NCBI RefSeq assembly: GCF_035046505.1
Contig: NC_089823.1
Span: 226,570,604-226,634,603 of the forward strand
Direction of reading: 5' to 3'
Length of the DNA stretch: 64,000 nt
DNA from: Tiliqua scincoides
Lineage: Eukaryota; Chordata; Lepidosauria; Squamata; Scincidae
Shown here: piece after piece, positions 1 through 13,300 of the stretch
Numbering within the stretch: the first letter of the stretch is position 1
Layout of the letters: each line of letters begins with the position of its first letter
Position numbers and translations under genes: made by a program
Notes under the pieces: model-generated
Databases searched by the model: none
Told to the model about the DNA's origin: nothing
What the model saw: only the letters and a program-made list of their open reading frames with translations

Positions 1-539
1 AGGATGGAGGGAGGGATGGGGTTGGAGGGAGGGAGGGAGGCCCGCAGCCTTCCTGGGCCACCCGTTAGCTCTGCTGTGGCATCATGGGATTCCCCTGATG
101 TCACTACTGCTGGGCTCCAGTCCTGCCCTCTGCCAGGGCACCCCCTACGCAAGCCTGCCCAGGCTCTCCGAGTGCCCCTTCAGGTGAGCTGCACCTGTAA
201 CATCATCAGAGGGGAGGGGTGCCCTATCTACCCCTGTTCAGCCTCCAGGCAGGCAGGACATGAGGGGGAGACACTCCTTTGCCCTCCCCACCCAGATCCC
301 CTTCCCCTTCCTGACCTCTCTCTGGTTGGATGACTCTCCTGGGAGAAGAGGCCTCCAAAGGAGGGAGGGAGCCAAGAGGGTGGCTTGGTGGGCCCTTCAT
401 TGGCTTGGTGGGCCCTCCCATGTGCCTTGGATGCAGGAAGGTGTTTTCAAAGGGCAAAGGCAACCACTACCAGCAGCAGCATCCTGGCACTGTCCAATGA
501 CACAAGCAGTGTCCAATGCTCACAGTGAACACTCAAGAG

Positions 540-860
540 CAGTGTTCTGCTCTTGGGTCTGTGGGTCGTGAGCCAATTTCAGGTGGGTCCCCATTCATTT
601 CAAAATTTCATTTTTAATATATTAGACTTGATGCTACCATGGGATGTGACTGCATGCGGGGAAATGTAACAGACCTGTACTTTTAACAAGCTACTATGAT
701 AAGCAATGGGACTCACTCCTGGGTAGGATTGAAGCTTAGCATTGTTAAAAATTGTCCTGCTTGATCTTGTCGCTTCTGGACATGACATCACGTCCGGCGG
801 GTCCTGACAGATTCTCGTTCTAAAAAGTGGGTCCCAGTGCTAAATGCGTGAGAACCACTG
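540..860 (-). mobile_element. Non-autonomous hAT element, family A copy
   Basis: Its body matches the copies at 24712, 31885 and 54165, including the poly-T/AT core and the end GTGAGAACCACTG. The left end is diverged and no TSD is visible, so this is probably an older copy. Confidence 0.75.
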
Positions 861-1506
861 CCCATGTGCTGAGGCCAGCCTCTTAGCCAAACTCACCTCA
901 TAAGATAGTTGTGAGCTTCTTGAAGGAAGGGTGGCTCTTTTGTGTTCAAGGAAAGCATCCAAAATCTTAGGATTTCTCATGGCTGAAACAACCATCCGGT
1001 GCTCAGGGATGGGTGTTAAATTTTCTCCAACTATTGGCTAAAGCCCGTGTGCATGGTACATGTCTTGCCTTGTGCAAGGACTCTAGTCCACTCTTGTGCC
1101 TGAATTTACTGAATGAGCCTGTCAGAATTAACACTTGCAAAACATTATTTATGCCAAGTAGTGAGACTTCTACGGACACTGATTCTGTTTGGTTTTTAAA
1201 GCTCAGACTCATAGTTAGTCACTGACTAACTTGCTGCGTTTTATCACATCCATAATACTCTTTGGTCACTAAACTCTCCAACGTTTAAGTGCAGAGGCTG
1301 GGTCTATTTACAGTGCTATACATTGTCATTGTTTACTAAGCCAATCACGCCTACGCTATTTTCAGTATTCTTGCCCAGTGCCCACCCTAGTCAAGGTTGA
1401 GTTGTCTGCAGCGTCTAACAAGCACTCCGTGTGTTTTAAAAGATGGACAGAATAGGTGAGCAACCAAAAGCAGTGGCAGAAAAGCCAAGTTGTGGATACC
1501 TCAGGG

Positions 1507-1687
1507 CAGGGGTGCTCAAACTTTCAACTTTAGGGATGCTGGACCTTTAACAAGTGTATAGAAGAGAGAATTGCAGCAGGTGCAACTTGTCATCCCACAG
1601 ATGACAAGCTGCACCTGCTGAAATTCTCTCTTCTATACACTTGTTAAAGGCCCAGCATCCCTAAAGTTGAAAGTTTGAGCACCCCTG
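1507..1687. mobile_element. Foldback hAT-like MITE, near-perfect 181-bp hairpin
   Basis: Two 88-bp arms are inverted copies differing at three positions, separated by a 5-nt loop (CCACA). The ends CAGGGGTGCTC/GAGCACCCCTG are hAT-like, and a perfect 8-bp TSD CCTCAGGG flanks the element (1499-1506 and 1688-1695). It has no coding capacity. Confidence 0.92.
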
Positions 1688-2764
1688 CCTCAGGGTGTTA
1701 CCAACAGCTATACACTCAGCCCCGCTGAAGTTACAGGGCTGGTGGTAACAGCTAGCAAGGTTAGGCATTTGATGGACCCCTAAACCAGTTTGGTCCACAG
1801 CAGACAGATAAATTGTTCTGGATTCCATATGCAGAAAAGGGGTAGTTGAGGCCAGGGTGAAAAGTGCAAACAGATTTATTCTGGTGCCAAAAAGAAAGAT
1901 TCAAAACTGGGTCCTAGCTATACTTACTCATGCCTTGGGTAACTAGGGAGAAAGCTTTCTACCATTCATTCACTACAGACTTGGAGCCCTATGGCAGGGC
2001 TGCTCGGGTGTGAGTCTAGGGGCAGGCTCCAGGATTCAGATGAACCCATCCATCCAATGAGCAGATCTTTCTGTTCTGCTCCTGTGTGGCTTGTTGTCTG
2101 GGTAGACCTGGGCAGCAGGACACTCTGGGCAATCATGTCTGCCTAGACATCCTCTTGCGCAGCCTTCTGGGACGCCGGGCAACAGATGTGACTGACCAGA
2201 GCATCCTGGTGCCCGGGTCTGCCCAGATAACGAACCACATGGGGGGAATGGAAATCTGTAGTCCAGATGGGGACCACATTCCGGCTGCACAGCAGCAACA
2301 AGTTTGGGCGCTGCTGCCCTATGGGAAGCTGTTAGGAGGAAAAATGAAATGAAGAGAGTAGAGAGGAACTACTTGGAGGAAGGGGCATATAAAAATGGGG
2401 AGCAAGTTGGGAGAAGGGACATAGGGTGATTACCAAGTTTACTCAGAGGATCCTGGGGAAAGGAAGCAAAGGTTTTGGGATGGAAGGGAGAGGAGGAAGG
2501 TCAGAGAGATGAATGGGAAGAAATTCCTAAGGTTCAGACCACAATGAAAAACTATGGTAGGAAGGAGAACTCCATAACCCAAACCAAACCAAGGACTACA
2601 GGTAAGAGGTGGGCCTAGAGGTAGACTGGGAAATCACTTCACTTACTTGTGGTGGGGAGGCTAGTCTTTTCAGCTGAATAAACACTCATAATACATGTCC
2701 TACCTCTCTAGGGGGGTGCTATTTTGTAATACTTTCCAGCTTATGGAGAGTTTTTATAGATTTT

Positions 2765-2944
2765 GGCCCAAATCCTAACCCATTTTCCAGCACTGGCATA
2801 GCTGTCCCAATGGGATGTGTGCTGGAGCATACAGTTGGGGAAGCATTCACAGAGGCATCCTCAAAGTAAGGGAATATTTGTTTCCTTAAATAGGAGCTGC
2901 ATTGCCCTTAAGTCGGTGCTGGAACGTAGGTTAGGATTGCGCCC
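2765..2944. mobile_element. 180-bp MITE (GGGCCCAATCCTA ends)
   Basis: The inverted ends GGCCCAAATCCTAACCCATT and GGTTAGGATTGCGCCC bracket a centre with AGGCATCCTCAAAGTAAGGG. The TSD is not resolved. Confidence 0.75.
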
Positions 2945-3349
2945 TTTGTTCCATAGAACTCTATGGAATTCTTAGGTGGGGTGACTCACTCAAAAGATCC
3001 TCTATTGCTAGTTAAGGAACCCCCGATAGGTTGTGCCTTATCTCTTGCTCCCCAGTTGAGGGTGTGGTAGCTGGTTGGATCATTTCCTAGATCGGAGCTC
3101 AATCATGAGATTGGTGAGGACAGTTAGAGTTATGAACCTTTTCCTCTGTCTAACAAACGTCGTTTCTCCTAACCCCAGGAGTCCAAGGTAGTGGTGCAGC
3201 ATTATAAACCAACAAATATGTTGTTTCAGCAGGATTCAGAGCTGCAAAGCTTTATTTCCATTTTGGATGCATGAAAACTTCATCAACATTTAAGCAGTAA
3301 ACAAACTCTGGCCTTTAGAGTTCTTCACAAAGGTAAACGGACATGAGGA

Positions 3350-3545
3350 TGCAAAGGAACCCATTGATATTATATAGATGAACTTTCAGAAGGCGTTTGA
3401 CACAGTCCTTCACCAAAGGCTCCTGAGAAAATTCAACTGTAGGGGAACAAGAGGGGAGGTCCTTTTATGAATTTGGAACTGGCTGAAAAACAGGATACGG
3501 AGAGTGGGAGTAAATGGTTCTCTCACCTACTCTTCCTTCTTCATT
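3350..3545 (+). mobile_element. CR1 LINE RT fragment
   Basis: F-Q-K-A-F-D-T-V-L-H-Q-R-L-L-R-K is a clear CR1 RT block, followed by N-R-I-R-R-V-G-V-N-G-S in a shifted frame. Both ends are lost. Confidence 0.75.
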
Positions 3546-6500
3546 GCCTTCTTCTCTCCATCTCCTTGTCCTTTTCTCAATCCAGGGAGTGGGCAAAGAG
3601 AGATGGGAGCTGCCATAAATCTGCTGCACTGGGCACCTGCCTTAACCAACCTCATGAATGGACTGGCCTTCACTAGCCCTCTTGGAGTCCATCATATATG
3701 AAAACCTTTCTACAAGGCACAGAAATGTTGAGGTAACTTGAAAATAGATTCCAGTTCAATGTCCATAAAGAAGCAGTCTAAGGTTTAATGCTTGACAGAG
3801 AGCAAGGCCTTAGCAGAGACATTATAAAATGCAAACCACAGGTCCTGTATGGAGGGGGGGGGAAGGTACCCCAGATTTTGCCATGAGTTGCACTTGAGCA
3901 GTCACATCATTTCAAAGTTTTCACAGCCAATTCTCTTTAACAGGAGTTTCAAAATGGTGGGCGTTTGGATTAAGCAAATCAGCCAAAAAAAGTTGTGGAC
4001 AAACCAATCTCCAAAGTCAAATGTAACTTACGAGGGCTGCACGTTTTCAGATTTTAAGTCTGGTGTTCTCAAAGACCTTGTATTGATAGAACAGCTGGAG
4101 TCATGAGACATGCTGCAGCAGACACTTCTAACAGGATTTCATGCTTGTAAAGGTCAAACTCTGTATCCAATGGCAATAAAAAAGAACAACCCTATGTCCA
4201 TCTGTTTGACAAACTTTCTACTTTTCATGTCTATGGATGTCTCTGCGAAAAATCAAAAGTCACATTGGTTGTCTGTGTACATTTGCACTGATAATTTGCA
4301 CATGACATTTGCACTGATAATTTGCACATGACATTTGCATGGGAGGATTATATGTATGATATGACTCAAGACCAAGTTCTGGGGGGGGAGTGTCTTCTTT
4401 GTGCTAGCTTAACTAGCTTTCCACCCAGCACACCTGAGGTCCCAGTTTGTGTGTCTGGCTAAATGTTTCCCCATTCACAGATTTGAGATGTAACAAAAGC
4501 AACTCAAGGGAAAACTAGACAACACAAGCTGCATTTCTGTGTTTTTGAAGCTGTTTTTTTTCATAGCAGGTGTGAGTAGGAGATCTGCATTGTGAGGCAG
4601 ATAGAAGGGGTTATTCCCTTATCCCTTTTCCTTTATCCTATCCCTGTTCCTCATTCCTTTATCCCTATTTCTTTATCCCACCAAAATTTGGCTCCCCATT
4701 ATTTACTCCAGCAAGAAAAACATATGCGTTTTTCTTCTTTTAGTGGATAGTGCCTTTGTTGGGGTAATTCTCATGGAGGGCTCCCCCCAGACATGGGGGC
4801 AATGCCACTCCCCCCCATACATGATCCAGATCAGGGGTCCCCACGGCTGCTATTTTTGTTAAAAAGAAAAAGTGTAAAAAAAAAATGCAACGATGACACA
4901 TTTTGTCTCTTGTCTAGTTTGGCATCTCAAGGACTAACAGATGCATTGTGGCAGATGCTGTTGTGGATGAGATGCATGAAATGTTATCCTGAATTGGCAT
5001 ACTTTGTGTCTGTGTGTACACTTGCATGGAAGATAACACTTTGTGCATGTAATAAAGTGGACTCTAGTTCATGAAAAGTTACACACCCCAGCAAACCTGA
5101 CTATTTGTTGCTCTTTAAGGTGACACAAGTTGTATTCAAATATAAAGGAATAACATGAAAAAAAAAATAATGACTGGTTTGTCTGACACAAGGGGTGGTG
5201 TCCCATAAGTTCCAGAAACCTTTGCCTAAAAGTTTAGCTGCACAACTGAAGGGGCACAGGGCCAGCTTGCTCTTGGCAATAATACTGCTGGTCTGGCACA
5301 CATTTCTTACACCATGTACATTCCTGTGTCACTGGTACAACACCATTCCAATATGGGTGTAACATTCCATTTTGCCACCTGGTGCAAGTGTGGTTTGCCC
5401 TGAACTCATCATCCATCTGCTGTGTTCACGCAGAAGAACAAATTAACACATTCATCACCACACCAAGTAGTAGCCTACATGTGTAAACACAAAAGCAAAC
5501 TATGTTTAACTGAGCTTTCCTATTAGTTCAGCTACAATGCTTTTCAACAGAGATAACAACATGAGTCATCCCATGGGGAACTATCTGGTGATGTTCTTAC
5601 ATGTGTGAATCAGCCCTGAGTATACATTGCAGGTATTTCTATCTACAGTCATATCCTGAGCTGAGATTCTGAGAAAATATTCTGGGTTCAATCATCAAAA
5701 CTCCACTACTGTCCTTTCTTCGTGATACCCATTTCCTCTTGATCACACTTACGGTGAAATGCGCAAAGCGAGCATTGATACAGCTACACATTTATCTTAA
5801 AGCAGCTCCGCTAACAATCTCTTTAGTGAGGTTGGTTTGTTAATTCCGTTTTTACATTCTGTTCATTCTGGTTTAAAGGCAGAAACTCTCTAGGGAAGAG
5901 TGTTTTGGTTGTTGTGCCGAAGACAGCTGTCTCATTTCACTGTGAAAAACAAACCAGTAAATGTAGTTCTGTTGATGTCCTTTGGAGTGCTCATGTGATG
6001 TCCAAGGGCACTTTGATAACTAGGCAAAATGTCAAAAAAATAACCTTATCCTCCCCTGCCCCTGACATCTTTGGAGCTGCATCATGCTTGTCCAAAGATT
6101 AGTCTATCTGCTCTCACAGGTTCATCACTCAGCTATCTCCTCCCAGGAGCATAGCACATCCACATCCAACAGCACAGAGATTCATCGTCCCTAGTTTGTC
6201 ACAGGCTCCTGCTGTTGCTCACGTGAGTCATGTGCTCCGCCCCACCCTCACTCCTCAAATCTACCTCCTAGGCCCACTGGACTTGCTCCTCACAAGTCCT
6301 GCTGCCTTGGGAAGTGCACGCAATGGCTCCCCAAAACAATGCAGCATGTTGGGCACACTGACTGCATGGAAACTTAACGCCACACTAACAGTTTGTTCCA
6401 TAGACATGCGGATGTAAAAGGTCTCCCTTTCTTTGCATCAAAGGTCTGCCACCCACACAAGGTCTTCATATAGGGAAATAAAAATGCTGGGGTCACTCTT

Positions 6501-7012
6501 TTTTTTAACCATGCCGTTTGGTTGCCCTTCCTTGGCTTTCCGTAGCATCACACATTTGCTGAACATCTGCAGAACCTTCTTAGCTTAAGCACAGTATACC
6601 AACCTGATGTTCAGAAAGGGATGTCCTTTCTAGTGACTGATGAATCACAAGTGTCCCCCCCCCCCTTCCTTTGGGCTTGTTAGTAGTCAAGGCTAGCCAT
6701 GTAGATTTGTATTTTCTTTTCCTAAATGTTATGAATGGCAAAAGTAGCTCCTTTCCCAAGGTCTTTAGGTTTCGAAATACAGGTGCCCAAAAGTGACAAA
6801 AAGGAGGTTAAATCATTGCTGTTGATGGTTGTTGTACACAGATCTTCTTCCATTACATCCTGATTGCTCTTCACGTCCCCATTTCCATAACCGACTGCGT
6901 TGTCTATTTAGCTGATTCCAATCATAAGGAGAAAGGATGCAGCATTCTTTCACCAGAATACCTTTGCCCTTTTATTATGGCTTTTGGTGATGGATACGTC
7001 CAAAATATATTG

Positions 7013-7320
7013 TCATGTTGCCATGATGCTGGACTCTGTCCAAGCACGGGAACCCCCTCCCTTCATCACCGAGAGCCTTTTCTTCCTGGACGGCTTGATT
7101 CCAAAGAGCCTGTAAGCGGCCTTCCGGTATTTCTTGGACATGATGTTGTATAGGATTGGGTTGATGGCTGCACTTAGGTAAAAGAGGACAAATGAGGCCA
7201 AGTTACAGTATTGGCTAATGACAGCTATTTCCAAGGATCCAGCCTCAAAGGATTTGGAAAACAGATAGCGTCCAATGTGGAAAGGCAGCCAGCAGAGTAC
7301 AAAAGCCAAAACCACCACCG
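7013..7320 (-). CDS. GHSR: GHSR coding exon 2 (TM6, TM7 and C-terminal tail)
   Basis: The exon starts after a tctag acceptor and begins with the last two bases of codon 255. It encodes TM6, the third extracellular loop, TM7 and the basic cytoplasmic tail, ending in TGA at 7013-7015. The tail between residues 330 and 347 differs from mammals (K-K-R-L-S-V-M-K-G-G-G), while the final W-T-E-S-S is kept. A minus-strand AATAAA lies at 6971-6976, only about 37 nt after the stop. That is very close for the main poly(A) signal, so the true 3' end may be further left. Confidence 0.96.
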
Positions 7321-10300
7321 CTAGAAAAAGAGAATAAAAAAAGAAGAGTATATTAGGAAATTGGAATCAACATGCTGTAATGGAAGATCAGAAGATCATT
7401 AGGTGGATGATGTGGTGTTGACAGCGATTCCCTGTTTTGACAGCTGTTTGACAGCTCTGGGAAGGGAAGGGCTGGCTCCACAGCTGTAATCAATCAAGGC
7501 CAATGGAGACCTGGATGGACACCTGAGCTTCATTTGACCTTGATGAGACTTTGAATGGACATGGACTCATGGACTGAAGAGATGGCTCAGCTGAGCCTAA
7601 CTTGGACTTAACAAGGTAGCTCACAGCTGAGCTGAGTTTGGACTTAACAAGGGGCTGCAGGATAAAAGGCAGCTTCAGAAGGAGCAAAGGGCTGGCCAAG
7701 CAGGATGCTGACCCAGCCGGAAGCCGGACGCTGACCAAGAGGGCTACCTGACCCAGACCTACAGGAAGAGTGGACTGCCAGGACCCTGCTGGAGGAGACA
7801 CACTGCTGGAGAGGAGAAACTCTACTGCAGAAGACTGGACTGTGTTTTGGAGACCAGATTGGACTGGAGGCTTCAGATGTTACCCCTGGAGTTAAGTGGA
7901 GTTTTGGGGAGGGAAAGCCTCTGGACAAGAGGACTTGCAGGGAGTGTCTGTGTTTGTAGCAATAAATTCTTGTTATTTGCTATAGATAAGGAATTCTGTG
8001 TTCATTCCATTGCACACTGCAGCTGTTGTTCCTGGAAAAGGAGGGTGTTAATTAGCCAAAAAGAGGGCATTAGAAGGGAGTTGGGATATTTGGCAGAACA
8101 CATGCCATTGTGCTTATTTGACTCCTTTAATCCTGTTGGACTTCTAAAGATAAAAACATAAGAGCAGCCCCACTGGATCAGGCCAAAGGTCCATCTAGAC
8201 CAGCTTCGTGTATCTCACAGAGCCCACCAAATGCCCCAGGGAGCACACCAGATAACAAGAGACCTGCAAGGCTTCCTGGGAATTGTAGTTAAGAACATAA
8301 GAACAGCCCCACTGGATCAGGCCATAGGCCCATCTAGTCCAGCTTCCTGTATCTCACAGCAGCCCCACCAAATGCCCCAGGGAGCACACAAGAGAAGACC
8401 TGCAAGGCCTGCTGGGAATTGTAGTTTAAGAACATAAGAACAGCCCCACTAGATCAGGCCATAGGCCCATCTAGTCCAGCTTCCTGTATCTCACAGCAGC
8501 CCACCATATGTCTCAGGGCACACTGAGTGCCTGGATCCTGTTAGCACTCCCTTGCATCTGGCATTCTGAGGTAGCCTACTCCTAAAGCCCAGAGGTTGCA
8601 TGCAATCATCATGGTTTCTAATCCGTGATGAACTTTTCCTCCATAAACAGGTCCAATCCCCTTCTGAAAGCATCCAGGCCAGATGCCATCACCACATCCT
8701 GTGGCAAGGAGTTCCACAGATTAATTATGCACTGGCTAAAAAAAAACAACATTCTGTCATAACTCTCCCAACAGTTTTAGTGGATGTCACCGGGTTCTGG
8801 TGTGTGTGAGAGGGAAAAGAACATTATTCATCCCATGCATACTTTTATACATCTCAATCATGTCCCCCCTCAGTCACTTTTTTTTTTTTTTAGATTGAAG
8901 AGCCCCAAATGCTGTAGCCTTTCCTCATACAGGAAGTGCCCAGATGGTTGGCAACCTTCAGTCTCGAAAGACTATGGTAGAAGCCTACAGCACCTGGTAT
9001 TCCTAGGCGGTCTCCCATCCAAGTACTAACCAGGCCTGACCCTGCTTAGCTTCCAAGATCAGATGAGATCAGGCATGTGCAGTACATGGAATTGGCCTTC
9101 CTCACAGCTGCTGTACAATAGGTTGACACTTCCATGAGCTGTCCACCTGCCCTCTAAGATCTCTCTCTTGTTCCATGACAGAGAGCTCAGAACACAACAG
9201 CATATATGTGAAATTTTGATTTCACTTTACACTTACCTATATGGAAGTGCATCTGCTATTTTGCTTAGAGAGTTTTTTTGGATCTCCTCCCAATCCCTTC
9301 TGGACTTCACCACCTGGAAAAGTCTAGTGTTATCCACAAACCTGGCCACCTCACTGCTTATCCTCAACTCCAGTTCACTGATGAACAAATTCAAACACGC
9401 CAGTCCCAAGACTGATCCTTGGGGTATGCCACTTTTCAACTGTCTCCATTGTGCAAATTGTCCATTTACACCCACTCTGTTTGAACTAGTTCCTACTTCA
9501 TAAGAGGACCTGCCCTCTTATTCCCTGACTACAGAGATTTCTCAAGAGCCTTTTGTAAGGGACTTTGTCAAACGCTTTCTGAAGGTGCATGTGTGAACTC
9601 ATTAACCTCAGCACAGTTCCAATCCAATCAATATCTGCTGTTTCCCAAAGAGAGAATTTCCAGCGTCAGACAAACAGAAACCCAAAATGGCCTTCTTTTA
9701 GGGCTGAGTTTTGCAGTCTCCTGGTTAATGCATATTTTCTGCAGTACAAGTGATCACAAAAAGAACAGGGCATCGTGACATTTTGCATGACATATACAAT
9801 AAAAGCACTGTGAACTGGATCTCTTTGGTACATATGTCTGCAAGCATTACCAGAAAAGTGGGTATGATAAATAGACACTGCTTTATTTAGATCTTCGGAT
9901 TGGAATACTGAGCATAAGTTAAAGAACCCTGCAACGCTGATATCCCTGAACCTTTGATGCCAAGATGTGGGTTCTGTAACTGAAACGCCAATCATATTTG
10001 TTTCCAAAAAGCAGCCATGGGGGATGTGGAACATGACTGTGGCAATGGGGGGAATGTCTAATCCCTTTCTCCTACACAATGACCAAGATCCAAATTGCCA
10101 CCTCTCATCCCCAAAGCTATCTGTAGCTATGGAGGAGAAAACTAATAGCAGGGATGTGCCAGAGTCACAGCACCGAGTCTCAAGCTGAGTCCTGAGCCTG
10201 TGCTCCCCCCTTGACTTGAGTCACCCACGAGTCATAACAGGCAGCTGTTGCGACTTGTCCAGAGCTGTTTTTTGAGTCATTTTGACTTGAGTTTAGGTCT

Positions 10301-13300
10301 TTTTGAGAAACAAGTCAAGTCACGGAGGAGGCAGAAAAAAAGCAAGCAAGCACACACAAAAGTGAGTCTTGACTCGAGTCTATTTGAGGCCTTTTCACTT
10401 TAAGGGTAAAACCTCCCAGTCCTGAGTCAGTGCCCAAGTTTTTGACCCACATGACTCAGGTTCATATAAGTTGTGAAAAACATATTTTTCGCAACTCAAG
10501 TTCGAGTCTTGGCCCATCCCTGCCTATAGCCTATTAGTTTTGAGGGTCATTACCTGATTTTGTTAGTCACTCTGGGTTGCCATTGCTATACCTGGAGACT
10601 TTTTTCCCCAACATGACACAGGCCACAGTCCTACTGAGGCCCTGCACTGCTGGAATTAGCATTTATGCCAGTTCCATTATGGAAGTCGCAATTAGAGACA
10701 TGCCATTTTGCACAGCCAGGCCAAGCAGTTAGCGGCCACGGCCAGGTGCCAGTGATCTCTCAACCAGGTCTGGCACAGGTAAGTCAGGGGGTGGGCAAAA
10801 GGGGCGCAATGGGGTTCAGGAGGGAGGAATGGGGTGTATACCAGGGCAGGCAAGGGTGTGGTACCAGCAGCAGTAGTGCCACTGATATACCATCCCCCTT
10901 GCCTGGCTCAGTATGCCTTCCAGGTCCACTATGACGTGTGCCAGTAAAATAGCTGGTTTCATCATTTCATTCAGCAGGCCAAATAGCATTCATGGTGCCT
11001 GCTGAGGGTTGGAAGTGATGTCATCGTGATGTCATTAAGCAGGTGATGACCAGAAATAACCAATTTTTCTCACTTAGGAAATCATTAGCTGCAAATTACA
11101 GAAGAGAAAATATGCAAATCTTTATCATATTTTCAAGATATGAGGGAGCCCAATTATCATGTGGGCCACCCTTTCAGCAGTGCCACTTCTGCTGAGGCAT
11201 CACTTTGCAGTTGAGCTGACGGAGGTGCTGGGAGAGCCCAATTATCAAGGGTGGGGCAGATAAAGAAGTATGGGCTGGATACCACCCACATGCCTTATGT
11301 TTGACACCCCTGTTCTAGCCCATCTGGGTGTGGAGATGTAAATGTCCCAGACATTTCCCAGAAAGTGTGCATAGAACTGTAGCCCCAGCAATGAGTGGAA
11401 AGGCACTGGATTAACTGACAAGCACTGGGCATTTATTTTTAATTTTAAAGTTGCTAATGTTAAATATAATTAACAGCCCAAACTTAACCATTTTCCTAGG
11501 GCCGATGCAGCCATACCAACAGGGCACATGCAGAATCCTGTGGTTGTGGAGTCCGTCACAGTGTCCTCCTCAAGGTAAAGGAGCAAAAGAAGCTAAGGGA
11601 AAATTGGATAGGGCTATTAATCACTTTAGACATTTTCAGATACATTTATAGTTCCGTCTGCCCTGCACTGTTTCACATCCATCCCGTAAGCCCTGTGTCA
11701 AGCGCATTTATGCTCCCATGCTCACAAAATAACTTGTGCCTCCTCAGAAACCAGTGGATGGAGTATTTCAGATTTCCTGTATATTTAGGAACAGACTTGA
11801 TTTCAATTGCAAGAGGGGGCTGGGCTTCAATGGTTATGTTGAAGTGGACATCTGCAAATTTATAGCACAATCCTATGAATACTAGCACATCCCACTAGCA
11901 CATCCCACTGAGTTTAATGGGGCTTAATCCTAAAGTGCCCTAGAGCAGGCAGGCAGCCTGCGCTGCATCCAAGCAGAGATGGGGCAGGCTGCGGCTCAGC
12001 CTGGGTCAAGGGAACTTAAATCCCCTTACCCCAATAATGCCGCAGCAACCCCAATGGGGCTACTTGGATCTGCACCACCTAAAGAGGTGGCAAGCAGCCT
12101 AGTACTGCCCAGGATGGGGACAGGGGTTAGAATTTGGTGCATGTTGCCACCACTGATCTCGCTCCTTCCTGGGCCCGATCTGTCCCTTGTTCCAACCTTC
12201 CCCATCCGAAAACACCCCCTCCCCACCCCTGGAACACCCTCCTGCTACCCGTGCTGCCTGGTACAAACTCACCTTGTCGGGCCAGCACAGGGTCTGGCTC
12301 TTCTGAGCCCTGCAGGCCATTGCACTGGCCCAGCTGACCGCCAAGGTGGTGCCAACATGGCTTATTGCACATTTGCTACACTCTGGAGCCAGCACTGGGA
12401 ACCCGGGCCAGTTCTTCATCATTTGGACTGTGCCCGTACTCATTTTCTGCTTCTGTTTTGCATATTTTTTGTCTGCCTAAAGTTACTGATGAATGAATTA
12501 ATGTTCATTTCTGTTAAGGTTTCGTATTTTTTGAAATTCTTTTTAATTTTTAAACTTTTTTTCCTCTTTCGGTCCCTCTTTCAGCCTGCATTTGATGCTG
12601 TTGCCTCCGCTCTGTTTCCATATCGCAAGCCGCTGCAAGTCGGCAGCGTGGATCACCTGACTGGCTCGTGGACTCATCTGATGGGAGCATGTTCTCATCT
12701 GTGCTCTGGAGAGCCTTTTACACGGCTTATCTCTGCATTGCTGGACCTTTTGGCCTCTGTAAACAAGGCTTTGTAAAAAACAAACCAAAAAAACCCCACA
12801 TTGGTTTCCGCTTCTTTGCCTTTTATTCATAATACATACCTACTAACTGAATTGGTAATACAGATGACTGCTTAGTGGTTTCAGACTGTTCTGTTCTCTA
12901 ATGTTTCCACATCTTTTGCTTTCATTCTGCTTGTTGGTTGGCAACCTTCAGTCTCGAAAGACTATGGTATAAGCCTACAGCACCCGGTATTCCCAGGCGG
13001 TCTCCCATCCAAGTACTAACCAGGCCTGACCTTGCTTAGCTTCTGAGATCAGACGAGATCGGGCATGTGCAGGGTAACAGTTGCTGCATTCTGCTTATCC
13101 CCTTGTGAAAGAAGAGTGAAAAATATGGACAACTTTTTTGTATCTGGCAAAATGGATTTGGACCCACAGAACCTAATGCCACAATAGATTTCTATTAGCC
13201 AGGCAGTGCAATCCTAACTAGCGCTGGAACAGGCAGGCCGACGGGCCTGCACTGTATCCGGCGCAAGTTTTGTGGCTTGGCCTGAGCCAATGGGAAATAA

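Larger units (their letters stand above)
1..7012. other. 3' flank of GHSR, no gene recognised
   Basis: The frames here are short and resemble no gene I know. The recognisable content is a hAT-like element at 540-860, a hairpin at 1507-1687, a MITE at 2765-2944, a CR1 fragment at 3350-3545 and a 26-bp word repeated twice at 4279-4330. Bases 4905-5135 resemble a common amniote dispersed repeat of unknown class. The spans 1-539, 861-1506, 1688-2764, 3546-4900 and 5140-7012 show nothing I can name. In human this side leads to FNDC3B, whose 3' end may lie outside the window. Confidence 0.6.

Noticed and set aside
11979-12776. 265-codon open frame on the plus strand in the GHSR intron
   Set aside because: It spans a GC-rich MITE-like repeat and then unique sequence, has no recognisable domain and no splice context. 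Competing frames in the same place are equally open.
12953-13076. 5S rRNA gene
   Set aside because: The similarity covers only part of 5S rRNA, is followed by a LINE-type tail and is bounded by a target-site duplication, so it is a SINE rather than a functional rRNA gene.
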